From: an uncultured Dysosmobacter sp.
GTDB taxonomy: Bacteria > Bacillota > Clostridia > Oscillospirales > Oscillospiraceae
Direction of reading: 5' to 3'
Length of the DNA stretch: 23,480 nucleotides
Assembly: GCA_934636905.1 (NCBI GenBank)
Contig: CAKUBJ010000026.1
Coordinates: forward strand, 1-23,480
Shown here: positions 1 through 6,909 of the stretch, in pieces
Position numbering within the stretch: the stretch's first letter is position 1
Layout of the letters: each line of letters opens with the position of its first letter
Translations under genes and position numbers: made by a program
The notes under the pieces: model-generated
The model's input: the letters and a program-made list of their open reading frames with translations, nothing else
Databases searched by the model: none
What the model was told of the DNA's origin: nothing

Positions 1-128
1 GCTACCACAGGGATATGGATCGCTGCCGCGGAGTGATGGAGACATCATGAGAGGGTTTGAACAGGCGATATCGAACAGCAAGGTATCATCTAACGCGATT
101 TCACCGCCCTGTGAAGCTAAAGCTTGAA
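1..128 (+). ncRNA. M-box (ykoK-type) magnesium riboswitch, 5' end missing
   Basis: This is the leader of mgtE. It carries the conserved M-box landmarks in the right order: ATATGGA then GCTGCCGC near 13-30, a small hairpin with GATGG/ACATCA near 35-48, AACAGG near 60, AAGGT near 80, TAACGC near 91, and GAAGCTAAAGCTT near 113-125. The AGGG near 10 can pair with CCCT near 108, closing the aptamer. M-box RNAs bind Mg2+ and stop expression of Mg2+ importers when magnesium is plentiful. The first strand of the outermost helix probably lies before base 1. The call is by motif recall, not by a covariance model. Confidence 0.8.
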
Positions 129-168
129 CGGCAGGGCGGGCTGCTTCGGCAGGGCGCCCGTGAATCAG

Positions 169-209
169 GACTTCTCCGCACCGGCACCGGGCGGGAGGTC
201 TTTTGTTTT
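169..209 (+). terminator. Riboswitch expression-platform terminator before mgtE
   Basis: GACTTCTC (169-176) can pair with GGGAGGTC (193-200), including two G-U pairs. The loop between them is GC-rich and itself partly pairs. TTTTGTTTT follows directly at 201-209. The position between the M-box and the mgtE ribosome site is what is expected for a Mg2+-dependent intrinsic terminator. Another compact hairpin with a TTCG loop (CTGCTTCGGCAG, 141-152) lies between aptamer and terminator. I could not work out the antiterminator pairing. Confidence 0.65.
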
Positions 210-263
210 GCTCTGCCGGGAGGCAGAAATACCGGGCAGACTGCCCGGAAAGGAGGTCGCGCA

Positions 264-1646
264 ATGTTTGAAATGGAAAACCGTGGGGAACTGATCGAAA
301 AAATTGAGGATCTGGTTAACCGAAAACGATATACGGAACTGCGGGATCTCCTGCTGCCCATGGAGCCGGCGGACATCGCCATTCTGGCAGACGATCTGGA
401 CGACGAAAAAACCCTGCCCCTGCTGTTCCGGCTGCTGCCCAAGGAGCAGGCGGCGGAGGTGTTCGTGGAACTGGAAAGCGACCAGCAGGAACTGCTGATC
501 CGCGGCTTTTCCAACACGGAACTGAAGGAAGTGCTGGACGAGCTGTATCTGGACGATACCGTTGACATCGTGGAGGAAATGCCTGCCAACGTGGTCAAGC
601 GGATTCTCAAGCACTCCGACCCGGATATGCGCAAGAGCATCAACGAAATCCTCAAATACCCGGAGGATTCCACCGGCTCCATCATGACCACGGAGTATGT
701 GGATCTGAAGGAAACCATGACGGTGTCAGACGCCCTGAAGCGCATCCGCCGCACCGGCCCGGATAAGGAAACCATCAACGTCTGCTACGTCATTGACGAG
801 CGGCGCTGCCTCATCGGCGTTCTCTCCATCCGCACCCTGCTGCTGGCGGAGGAGGACGACATCATCGGGGACATCATGGAGCGGAACTTCATCTCCGTCC
901 GGACGCTGGACGACCAGGAGGAAACCGCTCAGGCGCTGAGCAAATACGACTTCCTGGCCCTTCCCGTGGTGGACACGGAAAACCGTCTGGTGGGCATTGT
1001 CACCGTTGACGATGCCATCGACGTTCTGCAGGAAGAAACCACGGAGGATATGGAAAAGATGGCGGCCATGCTGCCTACCGACAAGCCCTACCTCCGCACC
1101 AGCGCCTTTGAAACCTTCAAATCCCGGATTCCGTGGCTGCTGCTGCTGATGATTTCCGCCACCTTCACCGGGCAGATTATCTCCAGCTTTGAGGACGCCC
1201 TCAGCGCCTTCACCATCCTCACTGCCTATATCCCCATGCTGATGGACACCGGCGGCAACTGCGGCTCTCAGGCCAGCGTCACGGTAATCCGCGGCATCTC
1301 TCTGGGGGACATCGAGTTTTCCGACCTGCTTCAGGTGGTCTGGAAGGAGTGCCGGGTGGCGGTGCTGTGCGGCACGATTCTGGCCGGCGCCAACTTCGTC
1401 AAGCTGATGCTGCTGGACCGGCTGGTATTCCACAATCCCATCACCGTCACCGTGGCTTCCGTCATCTGCCTGACGCTGGTGTGCACGGTGTTTGCCGCCA
1501 AGATTGTAGGCTGTATGCTGCCGCTGCTGGCCAAGAAAATCGGCTTTGACCCCGCCGTCATGGCCTCCCCCTTCATCACCACCATTGTGGATGCCCTGTC
1601 CCTGCTGATTTACTTCCGCTTCGCCTCCCTGCTGCTGGGGATCTGA
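264..1646 (+). CDS. mgtE: Magnesium transporter MgtE
   Basis: This encodes a 460-residue MgtE-type Mg2+ channel/transporter of the cytoplasmic membrane. The start at 264 has AGGAGG (251-256) 7 nt upstream and gives the usual family length; an in-frame upstream extension to 57 would run through the riboswitch and is rejected. Order of domains: acidic helical MgtE N domain (about 1-130), paired CBS domains (about 138-260; GVLSIRTLLL and GIVTVDDAIDVLQEE mark the ends of the two repeats), then a membrane domain of about five helices from residue 290 on. The pore signature PMLMDTGGNCGSQAS and the aspartate in the last helix (TTIVDALSLL) are present. In the family the N and CBS domains sense cytosolic Mg2+ and close the pore. 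Placement behind an M-box fits completely. No frameshift or missing motif was seen. Confidence 0.97.
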   Translation: MFEMENRGELIEKIEDLVNRKRYTELRDLLLPMEPADIAILADDLDDEKTLPLLFRLLPKEQAAEVFVELESDQQELLIRGFSNTELKEVLDELYLDDTVDIVEEMPANVVKRILKHSDPDMRKSINEILKYPEDSTGSIMTTEYVDLKETMTVSDALKRIRRTGPDKETINVCYVIDERRCLIGVLSIRTLLLAEEDDIIGDIMERNFISVRTLDDQEETAQALSKYDFLALPVVDTENRLVGIVTVDDAIDVLQEETTEDMEKMAAMLPTDKPYLRTSAFETFKSRIPWLLLLMISATFTGQIISSFEDALSAFTILTAYIPMLMDTGGNCGSQASVTVIRGISLGDIEFSDLLQVVWKECRVAVLCGTILAGANFVKLMLLDRLVFHNPITVTVASVICLTLVCTVFAAKIVGCMLPLLAKKIGFDPAVMASPFITTIVDALSLLIYFRFASLLLGI

Positions 1647-1657
1647 CAGGCAAATTC

Positions 1658-1684
1658 AAAAGGCGTGACCTCTCGGTCACGCCT
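1658..1684. terminator. Left copy of duplicated terminator hairpin (repeat copy 1)
   Basis: AAAAGGCGTGACC / TCTC / GGTCACGCC forms a strong hairpin 10 nt after the mgtE stop codon. It is repeated at 1910-1936 with one base change. On the + strand it is followed by CAGCG of the repeat rather than by a T-tract, so as it stands it should stop mgtE transcripts poorly. On the - strand the AAAA becomes a T-tract and the hairpin should work. Confidence 0.75.
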
Positions 1685-1909
1685 CAGCGTGTCGAAAAAG
1701 TCTTTTCGCCCCGCTGAGCCAGTTTTCAGAACTTTATAAAAGTTCTGAAAACTGCAAATTTTAATGGCGCAGGACACCCCTCTTGGGTTATCTACGCGCT
1801 AAGAGCCGCCGCTTTACGGCGGTTGCGCTCCGAAACGCGCCTGCGGGCGCAGTCCCGCACACACCCTTCCTTACCGCCGCAGAGGATTTACCGCTTAATC
1901 GACAGTCTC
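1685..1909 (+). mobile_element. Terminator-associated repeat element, copy 1 (long form)
   Basis: This non-coding element starts CAGCGTGTCGAAAAAG and ends TCGACAGTCTC. The 5' end and the reverse complement of the 3' end agree at 12 of 16 positions, so the ends form weak inverted repeats. Near-identical sequence recurs at 6635-6792 and, inverted, at 8175-8336. Inside are a hairpin at 1685-1716, a stronger hairpin at 1720-1754, the conserved stretch ATGGCGCAGGACACCC, and, only in this copy, about 63 extra bases at 1790-1852 with their own hairpins. The element is flanked by direct repeats of about 27 bp that are complete terminator hairpins. No coding frame is conserved between copies, so if mobile it depends on an enzyme encoded elsewhere. 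Confidence 0.85.
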
Positions 1910-1940
1910 AAAAGGTGTGACCTCTCGGTCACGCCTTTTC
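1910..1940. terminator. Right copy of duplicated terminator hairpin (repeat copy 1)
   Basis: AAAAGGTGTGACC / TCTC / GGTCACGCC is followed by TTTTCTCTGTTCTT on the + strand and preceded by AAAA. It is therefore a good bidirectional terminator for mgtE arriving from the left and for the aldolase gene (stop at 1981) arriving from the right. One base (T1916) differs from the left copy. Confidence 0.85.
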
Positions 1941-1980
1941 TCTGTTCTTATCTTATTCATCTTTCCGGCACGCCGGCTTC

Positions 1981-2631
1981 TCACTTTTTGGGCTGGCCGT
2001 AGGTTCGGAAGCGTTCCAGCGCCTCCTCCATCTGGCTGTCTGACAGGATATGGGGTGTTCCCGCCGCCATGGCCCGCCACTGAAGTTCCGCCGTAAATTC
2101 CAAATCCCGTGCCAGGGCGAATGCCTTCGGCAGGCTCTCCTCCCAGACCACCAGACCGTGGTTGGCCAGCAGCACCGCCTTTCCGTCTCCGCAGGTGTCC
2201 ACGGCGGCTTCCGCCAGCGCTGGTGTGCCGAACAGGCGGTAGGGTGCCACCGGCACCCGGGGCACCCCGGCGGCGGCAATGGCGTAATGCACCGCCTCCA
2301 GCGGCCGGCCGAGGCAGGCCAGCACCGTACAGTACACGGAATGGGTATGAATCACCGCCCGGGCTTCCGGGTGGCGGCGGTAGAAGCCCCCGTGCAGCGC
2401 CCACTCGCTGGTGGGCTTCCGCGCCCCCTCCGTTTCATGGCCGTCGGGGGTCATCAGGACAATGTCCGCCGGGGTAATGGCTTCATATTCCATCCCGGAG
2501 GGGGTAACGGCCATGACCCCCTCCTCCGGCACATAGACGCTGAGGTTCCCGCTGGTGCCCACGGACAGCCCCGCCTGGCTCATCCGGCGGCCGTATTCCG
2601 CCAGCAGGCTCCGTTCCCGTTCCAGCTTCAC
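1981..2631 (-). CDS. Class II aldolase/adducin family protein
   Basis: This is a 216-residue cytoplasmic protein of the FucA/AraD-like class II aldolase family, whose members are Zn-dependent and cleave or epimerise sugar phosphates such as L-fuculose-1-phosphate or L-ribulose-5-phosphate. Visible marks are GTSGNLS (about 25-31), the SEW segment with the likely catalytic Glu76, the metal-binding HTH pair (His95, His97) and a third histidine in LANHGLV (His158). I chose the GTG start at 2631: its GTGA overlaps the trkH stop codon, and GGAGGGAGGGG lies just upstream. An ATG at 2670 would give 13 more residues and a longer overlap. The coupling to trkH implies shared transcription, but an aldolase has no obvious role in K+ uptake. 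The substrate cannot be told from the sequence. Confidence 0.9.
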   Translation of the reverse strand: MKLERERSLLAEYGRRMSQAGLSVGTSGNLSVYVPEEGVMAVTPSGMEYEAITPADIVLMTPDGHETEGARKPTSEWALHGGFYRRHPEARAVIHTHSVYCTVLACLGRPLEAVHYAIAAAGVPRVPVAPYRLFGTPALAEAAVDTCGDGKAVLLANHGLVVWEESLPKAFALARDLEFTAELQWRAMAAGTPHILSDSQMEEALERFRTYGQPKK

Positions 2632-4094
2632 AGGTTCCCCTCCCTCCTTTTCAGGCGGCTGCCCCGCCACAGGGAGGGGGCAAACAGCAGCAGCATGGGG
2701 AAAATTTCCAGCCGCCCCGCCAGCATATCAAAACTCAGCAGCAGCTTGGACGCCGGCGAAAATGCGGCGAAGCTGCCCATGGGGCCTACCATGCCCAGCC
2801 CGGGCCCGATGTTGTTGATGCAGGAGGCCAGCGCCGTAAAGGTGGACAGCAGGTCAAAGCCCTCCAGACTCAGCAGCAGCCATGAAATGCCAAACAGCAG
2901 CATATACAGGGAGAAATAGGCCTGCACGCCCCGCACCTGCTTTTCCGGCAGGGCGCGGCCCTCCATCCGCACCCGGATGACTGCGTTGGGGTGCAGCATT
3001 TTTCTCATGTCCGCAAAGGCCGCCTTGGCCATGGTCACAATCCGCGTTACCTTCAGGCCGCCGCCGGTGGAGCCGGCGCAGCCGCCGATGAACATCAGCA
3101 GCACCAGCACCGTTTTGGCATAGCCCGGCCACTGGTCGAAATTCACCGTGGCGTAGCCTGTTGTGGTGATGATGGAGGAAACCTGAAAGAACGCGTGCCG
3201 CAGGGAGGTGCCGACGCTGCCGTAAATATGCAGGATATTGGCGGCAATGGTGACGGTGGAGAATCCCACAATCCCCAGATAGGCCCACAGTTCCTCGGAT
3301 TTCAGCACATCCCGGAAGCGCCCCGCCAGCAGGAAGAAGTACAGGTTGAAGTTCACGCCGAAAGCCAGCATTCCCACGCCGGTCACAATGTCCAGATAGG
3401 TGCTCTCATAGGCGCCGATGCTCAGCGCCCGGCTGGAAAAGCCGCCGGTGCCGGCGGTGCCGAAGGCGTGGACGCAGGCGTCAAAGAGATTCATGCCTCC
3501 CAGAAGCAGCAGGAGAATCATCACCGCCGTCATGGCAAAATAGATGCCATAGAGGATTTTGGCGGTGTCGCTCATGCGGCTCACCAGCTTCCCCGCCGTG
3601 GGACCGGGCATTTCCGCCCGGAGGATGTGCATGGTGTGGCCGTCGCTCATGGGCAGGATGGCCATCACAAACACCAGCACGCCCATGCCGCCTACCCAGT
3701 GGGTAAAGCTCCGCCACAGCAATCCGCTCCGGCTGAGAATCTCCACATCCGTCAGAATGGATGCACCGGTGGTGGTAAAGCCGGAAACCGTTTCAAAAAA
3801 CGCATCCACATAGTGGGGAATGTCCCCGCTGAGCACAAAGGGCAGCGCCCCGAAGGCCGACATCAGAATCCATGCCAGCGCCACGGCGGCGAAGCCGTCC
3901 CGGGCGTAGAGGGCGGTGCGCTCCGGGCGGCGCCGGCTCAGCAGCCCGCCCCACAGCACCAGCAGCCCCATGGTCACCAGCCACGGCAGCAGGGATTCCC
4001 CGTACAGCAGCGCCGTCACCAGCGGCAGCACCAGCAGTCCCGCCTCCGTCAGCAGAATCCGCCCCAGCACGAAGCCAATCATCCGTAAATTCAT
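2628..4094 (-). CDS. trkH: Potassium uptake protein TrkH (membrane pore subunit)
   Basis: This is a 488-residue integral membrane protein of the TrkH/KtrB superfamily and forms the ion pore of the Trk K+ uptake system. The fourfold pore-loop pattern is readable: SGFTTTGASIL, GTAGTGGFSS, SSIITTTGYATVNF and SCINNIGPGLG, each holding the filter glycine. The chain starts MNLRMIGFVLGRILL, already hydrophobic as is usual in TrkH. Length is normal for TrkH (about 480-490). It lies 12 bp downstream of trkA, its gating partner, in the same direction, and its stop codon overlaps the next start. All four filter glycines are intact, so an active transporter is likely. Confidence 0.96.
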   Translation of the reverse strand: MNLRMIGFVLGRILLTEAGLLVLPLVTALLYGESLLPWLVTMGLLVLWGGLLSRRRPERTALYARDGFAAVALAWILMSAFGALPFVLSGDIPHYVDAFFETVSGFTTTGASILTDVEILSRSGLLWRSFTHWVGGMGVLVFVMAILPMSDGHTMHILRAEMPGPTAGKLVSRMSDTAKILYGIYFAMTAVMILLLLLGGMNLFDACVHAFGTAGTGGFSSRALSIGAYESTYLDIVTGVGMLAFGVNFNLYFFLLAGRFRDVLKSEELWAYLGIVGFSTVTIAANILHIYGSVGTSLRHAFFQVSSIITTTGYATVNFDQWPGYAKTVLVLLMFIGGCAGSTGGGLKVTRIVTMAKAAFADMRKMLHPNAVIRVRMEGRALPEKQVRGVQAYFSLYMLLFGISWLLLSLEGFDLLSTFTALASCINNIGPGLGMVGPMGSFAAFSPASKLLLSFDMLAGRLEIFPMLLLFAPSLWRGSRLKRREGNL

Positions 4095-4106
4095 GGCCGC
4101 CCCCTC

Positions 4107-5474
4107 TTATTCCGGCATCAGGATATCGTGGATATCCTGAAGAGCGGCGTCCTGGGTGACGACGATGACGTCATCCCCCACGCAGATGGTGTCGCTGCCG
4201 CCGGGAATCAGGATTTCCCCGTTCCGGCGGACAATCCCGGCAATCAGCACGCCGGGCTTCAGCTTCAAGTCCCGCAGAGGCGTATCCGCCAGCGTCACGT
4301 CTCCGTCCACATGAAATTCCAGTGCCTCCACGGCGCCCCCCACCAGCCGGTGCAGGGTCTTGATCCGGGAACCGGCGGCGCACTCCATGGCCCGGATGTA
4401 CTGGACAATCAGTTCCGTGGTCACGTCCCGGGCGGACACCACGCTGTCGATCATCCCCTCGCTGCTGACCAGATCCATCAGGGAGCGGCGGTTGATTTTG
4501 GCCACCACCTTGCACCCCTCCGTCTGCCGGGAAGCGCAGATGGCCATGAGGATGTTGGCCTCGTCGATGCCCGTCAGCGCCACAAAGGCGTCCGTCTGCT
4601 CGATGCCCTCCTCCGCCAGCAGTTCGCTGTCGGTGCCGTCCCCCATAATCACCAGCGCCCGGGGCAGCTGCTCGCTGATTTGAGTGCAGCGGCTCTCGTT
4701 CTGGTCGATGATTTTCACGCGCATTCCCATGTGCAGCAGTTCGTCCGCCAGATAGTAGCACATCTTGCTGGCGCCCACAATCATCACCGTGGAGGCCTTC
4801 TTCCGGAACACTCCCAGATACTGGAAAAAGGCGGACAGCTGATCCGGCGCAGCGGTAACGTAAATCTTGTCCCCGCTGCTGAGCTGGAAATCGCCGGAGG
4901 GAATGGTGGTTTCCCCCTTCCGGGACACGGCGCAGATCAGCACCCGCGCCCGGGCGTTCTTGTAGAGATCCAGCAGGCGCACGCCGTGAAGGGCGGAGCC
5001 TTCCGGCAGGCGGTATTCCACCAGTTCCAGCCGCCCCTTGGAAAAGGACTCCAGCTTCATGGCCGCCGGGAAGCGCAGCACACGGGCAATCTCATGAGCC
5101 GCTGCCTTTTCCGGATTGATGGACATGGTCAGCCCCAGTTCCCCCCGCATGAAGCGCAGCTGCGTTTCATACTCCGGGTTGCGGATCCGGGCGATGGTGT
5201 GTGCCACCCCCAGCTTCTTCGCCACAAGACAGGCCAGAATATTGATTTCGTCGCTGGAGGTGGTGGCAATCAGCAGGTCGGCCCGGCCCACCTCCGCCTC
5301 CTTCTGTACCTCGTAGCTGGCGCCGTTGCCGCAGACACCCATGACATCATACACATTGATGATATTCTCAATCAGGCGCGGCTCCTGATCGATGACCGTA
5401 ACGCGGTGCTCCCGGATCAGCTGGGCGGCAAGGCTTGTGCCCACCTTGCCCGCGCCTACAATGATGATCTGCAT
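4107..5474 (-). CDS. trkA: Trk system potassium uptake protein TrkA (regulatory subunit)
   Basis: This is a 455-residue peripheral membrane protein that binds NAD(H)/nucleotide and gates TrkH. It has the doubled layout of classical TrkA: RCK/TrkA-N Rossmann fold 1 starting IIIVGAGKVGTSLAAQL, a TrkA-C domain around residues 140-220 (LELVEYRLPEGSAL), Rossmann fold 2 starting VMIVGASKMCYYLADELL near residue 230, and a final TrkA-C domain ending near the C terminus. The second nucleotide loop has a Cys where the third glycine of GxGxxG is expected, so that half may bind nucleotide differently. The start at 5474 has GGAAAGGAG upstream; the open frame extends to 5621 but the extra residues have no family counterpart. 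A good promoter lies just upstream. Confidence 0.96.
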   Translation of the reverse strand: MQIIIVGAGKVGTSLAAQLIREHRVTVIDQEPRLIENIINVYDVMGVCGNGASYEVQKEAEVGRADLLIATTSSDEINILACLVAKKLGVAHTIARIRNPEYETQLRFMRGELGLTMSINPEKAAAHEIARVLRFPAAMKLESFSKGRLELVEYRLPEGSALHGVRLLDLYKNARARVLICAVSRKGETTIPSGDFQLSSGDKIYVTAAPDQLSAFFQYLGVFRKKASTVMIVGASKMCYYLADELLHMGMRVKIIDQNESRCTQISEQLPRALVIMGDGTDSELLAEEGIEQTDAFVALTGIDEANILMAICASRQTEGCKVVAKINRRSLMDLVSSEGMIDSVVSARDVTTELIVQYIRAMECAAGSRIKTLHRLVGGAVEALEFHVDGDVTLADTPLRDLKLKPGVLIAGIVRRNGEILIPGGSDTICVGDDVIVVTQDAALQDIHDILMPE

Positions 5475-5517
5475 ACTGCTCCTTTCCGGCTTCTGTGCCG
5501 TCCGTCTGGTTTCGTCG

Positions 5518-5546
5518 ATGATAACCCGGCGCCGCCGCCATGGCAA
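5518..5546 (-). promoter_or_regulatory. Sigma-A type promoter for the trkA-trkH-aldolase operon
   Basis: On the minus strand TTGCCA (5541-5546) and TATCAT (5518-5523) are separated by exactly 17 bp. Transcription would start about 35 nt upstream of the trkA start codon. No operator-like repeat was noticed around it. Confidence 0.7.
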
Positions 5547-5562
5547 GCCCTCTCCGGGATTC

Positions 5563-6504
5563 TTAACGGAAAATTTCCTCCGGGATCCGGATATCCTCCT
5601 TCGGCACCTTCTCCCAGTCAAAGTCCGCCAGCAGCGCCGCCGGCGTTTTGGGAGCCGCCGAGGGATTGAAGCCCGCCAGAAACGCCAGCCGCCCCAGAAT
5701 CTCCTCCGGAGGCAACTGCTGCAGGCTGTCCAGCCCCACGGAGCCGTCCCGCTTGGAAAGGCGCTTTCCCTCCGCCGTCAGCAGCAGGGGGAAGTGCCGG
5801 AACCGGGGCGGCGTCAGCCCCAGCAGATGGTAAAGATACAGCTGCCGGGGGGTGGAGGAGAGCAGGTCGGCCCCCCGCACCACCTCCGTCACGCCCATGG
5901 CGGCGTCGTCCGCCACCACGGCCAGCTGATAGGCAAACATCCCGTCCGACCGCCGCAGGAGGAAATCCCCGCAGTCCGCCGCCAGATTTTCCTCATACCA
6001 TCCCATATGGCCGTCCTGAAAGCCCCATACCTCCTCCGGTACCTTCAGGCGCAGGGCAGGGCGGCGGTGTCTGCTCTTTTCCGCAATCTCCGCCGCCGTC
6101 AGGCAGCGGCAGGTGCCGGCGTAAACCGCCTGCCCATCCTCCCGATGAGGGGCGGAGGCGGCGTGCAGTTCTGCCCGGGTGCAGAAGCAGGGGTAAACCA
6201 GCCCCATCCCCTGCAATTTTTCCAGCGCCGCCTGATAAAACGCGGTGCGCTCACTCTGATAATACGGCCCCGTCCCGCCGTCCTTTCCGGGGCCCATGTC
6301 CCAGTCCAGTCCCAGCCACTGCAAATCCCGCTCCAGCTGTTCCCCATAGCGGCGGGGACAGCGGGCGGTATCCAAATCCTCCACCCGCAGCAGAACCTTT
6401 CCCCCCGCCTGCCGGGCGGAAAGCCATACCAGCAGGGCGCACAGCAGGTTGCCCAGATGCAGCCGTCCGCTGGGAGAGGGGGCAAACCGTCCCACCGTTT
6501 CCAT
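5563..6504 (-). CDS. gluQ: Glutamyl-Q tRNA(Asp) synthetase (GluQRS, YadB family)
   Basis: This is a 313-residue truncated paralogue of glutamyl-tRNA synthetase without the anticodon-binding domain. The family attaches activated glutamate to the queuosine base at position 34 of tRNA(Asp) rather than to the tRNA end. The class I signatures are present: HLGN (His16-Asn19) as the HIGH motif and KRLSK (247-251) as the KMSKS motif. The zinc site CFC (Cys106, Cys108), Tyr128 and Cys132 is typical of GluQRS. The start has GGAGGGG upstream and the product length is normal (about 290-315). It has its own promoter and no operon partner. The presence of the gene implies that the organism makes or salvages queuosine. 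Confidence 0.95.
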   Translation of the reverse strand: METVGRFAPSPSGRLHLGNLLCALLVWLSARQAGGKVLLRVEDLDTARCPRRYGEQLERDLQWLGLDWDMGPGKDGGTGPYYQSERTAFYQAALEKLQGMGLVYPCFCTRAELHAASAPHREDGQAVYAGTCRCLTAAEIAEKSRHRRPALRLKVPEEVWGFQDGHMGWYEENLAADCGDFLLRRSDGMFAYQLAVVADDAAMGVTEVVRGADLLSSTPRQLYLYHLLGLTPPRFRHFPLLLTAEGKRLSKRDGSVGLDSLQQLPPEEILGRLAFLAGFNPSAAPKTPAALLADFDWEKVPKEDIRIPEEIFR

Positions 6505-6539
6505 ATGCGCCCCTCCTTCCGGGCATTCTATCTGGTGCG

Positions 6540-6568
6540 ATTATACTCCTTTCCCCTCCCCAAGGCAA
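6540..6568 (-). promoter_or_regulatory. Sigma-A type promoter for gluQRS
   Basis: On the minus strand TTGCCT (6563-6568), a 17-bp spacer and a perfect TATAAT (6540-6545) lie about 35 bp upstream of the gluQRS start codon. Confidence 0.75.
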
Positions 6569-6604
6569 GTACTCCCGCAGGCCGGTTTCAGATATTCGGA
6601 AAAG

Positions 6605-6634
6605 CAAAGGCCGGAACGCGTTACGTTCCGGCCT
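6605..6634. terminator. Left copy of duplicated terminator hairpin (repeat copy 2)
   Basis: CAAAGGCCGGAACGCG / TTACGTTCCGGCCT forms a long GC-rich hairpin. The same 30 bp recur at 6793-6822 with one change, in the loop (A6623 versus G6811). Read on the minus strand it is followed by TTTGCTTTT, so it is the better terminator of the pair for transcripts coming from the metallo-hydrolase gene. Confidence 0.75.
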
Positions 6635-6792
6635 CAGCGTGTCGAAAAAGTCTTTTCGCCCCGCTGAGCCTGTCTTCAGAACTTTATAAAGTTCTGAAGA
6701 CAGTAGATTTTAATGGCGCAGGACACCCCTCTTTGGTTTCCCGCGCACACTCTTCCTTACCGCTAAGGGAAAATCTAACGCTTTATCGACAA
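6635..6792 (+). mobile_element. Terminator-associated repeat element, copy 2 (short form)
   Basis: This 158-bp copy aligns with copy 1 from the first base (CAGCGTGTCGAAAAAG) to the last part (TTTATCGACA), but lacks the 63-bp block of copy 1 and ends a few bases short of the TCGACAGTCTC terminus. Its central hairpin reads CTGTCTTCAGAACTTT and AAAGTTCTGAAGACAG. Two base pairs differ from the other copies, with both sides changed so that pairing is kept. It lies between the end of the metallo-hydrolase gene and the start of gluQRS, inside a 405-bp gene-free stretch. The rest of that stretch holds only the gluQRS promoter and plain sequence (6823-6909). Confidence 0.85.
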
Positions 6793-6822
6793 CAAAGGCC
6801 GGAACGCGTTGCGTTCCGGCCT
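6793..6822. terminator. Right copy of duplicated terminator hairpin (repeat copy 2)
   Basis: A 30-bp near-identical copy of 6605-6634. On the minus strand it is the first hairpin met after the metallo-hydrolase stop codon and is followed by TTTGTTGTC, a moderate T-tract. Confidence 0.75.
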
Positions 6823-6909
6823 GCATCTGCTGAATAATCTGTCAAATCATTGCATTGTGCGTTCCGCGGCTCCGGGCTTTGCCGCTTCGGCATCCATCCT
6901 CCGTCCCGG

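Noticed and set aside
57..263. In-frame N-terminal extension of mgtE by 69 residues
   Set aside because: It would be translated from the M-box and its terminator; the ATG at 264 has a proper ribosome site and gives the usual protein length.
1658..1936. Two similar hairpins as a CRISPR or attachment-site pair
   Set aside because: Only two units exist per locus, the interval is a shared repeat rather than unique spacers, and no integrase or cas genes are present.
4128..5669. Long open frame of 513 codons on the plus strand across trkA
   Set aside because: It is antisense to an unmistakable trkA, is rich in His/Gln/Gly as expected for GC-rich antisense frames, and has no recognisable motif. 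The same applies to the 848-codon frame at 20632-23178 and the 654-codon frame at 8374-10338.
5563..6504. Ordinary glutamyl-tRNA synthetase fragment (pseudogene)
   Set aside because: The length, intact HLGN and KRLSK motifs and zinc ligands match complete GluQRS, so it is not a truncated GltX.
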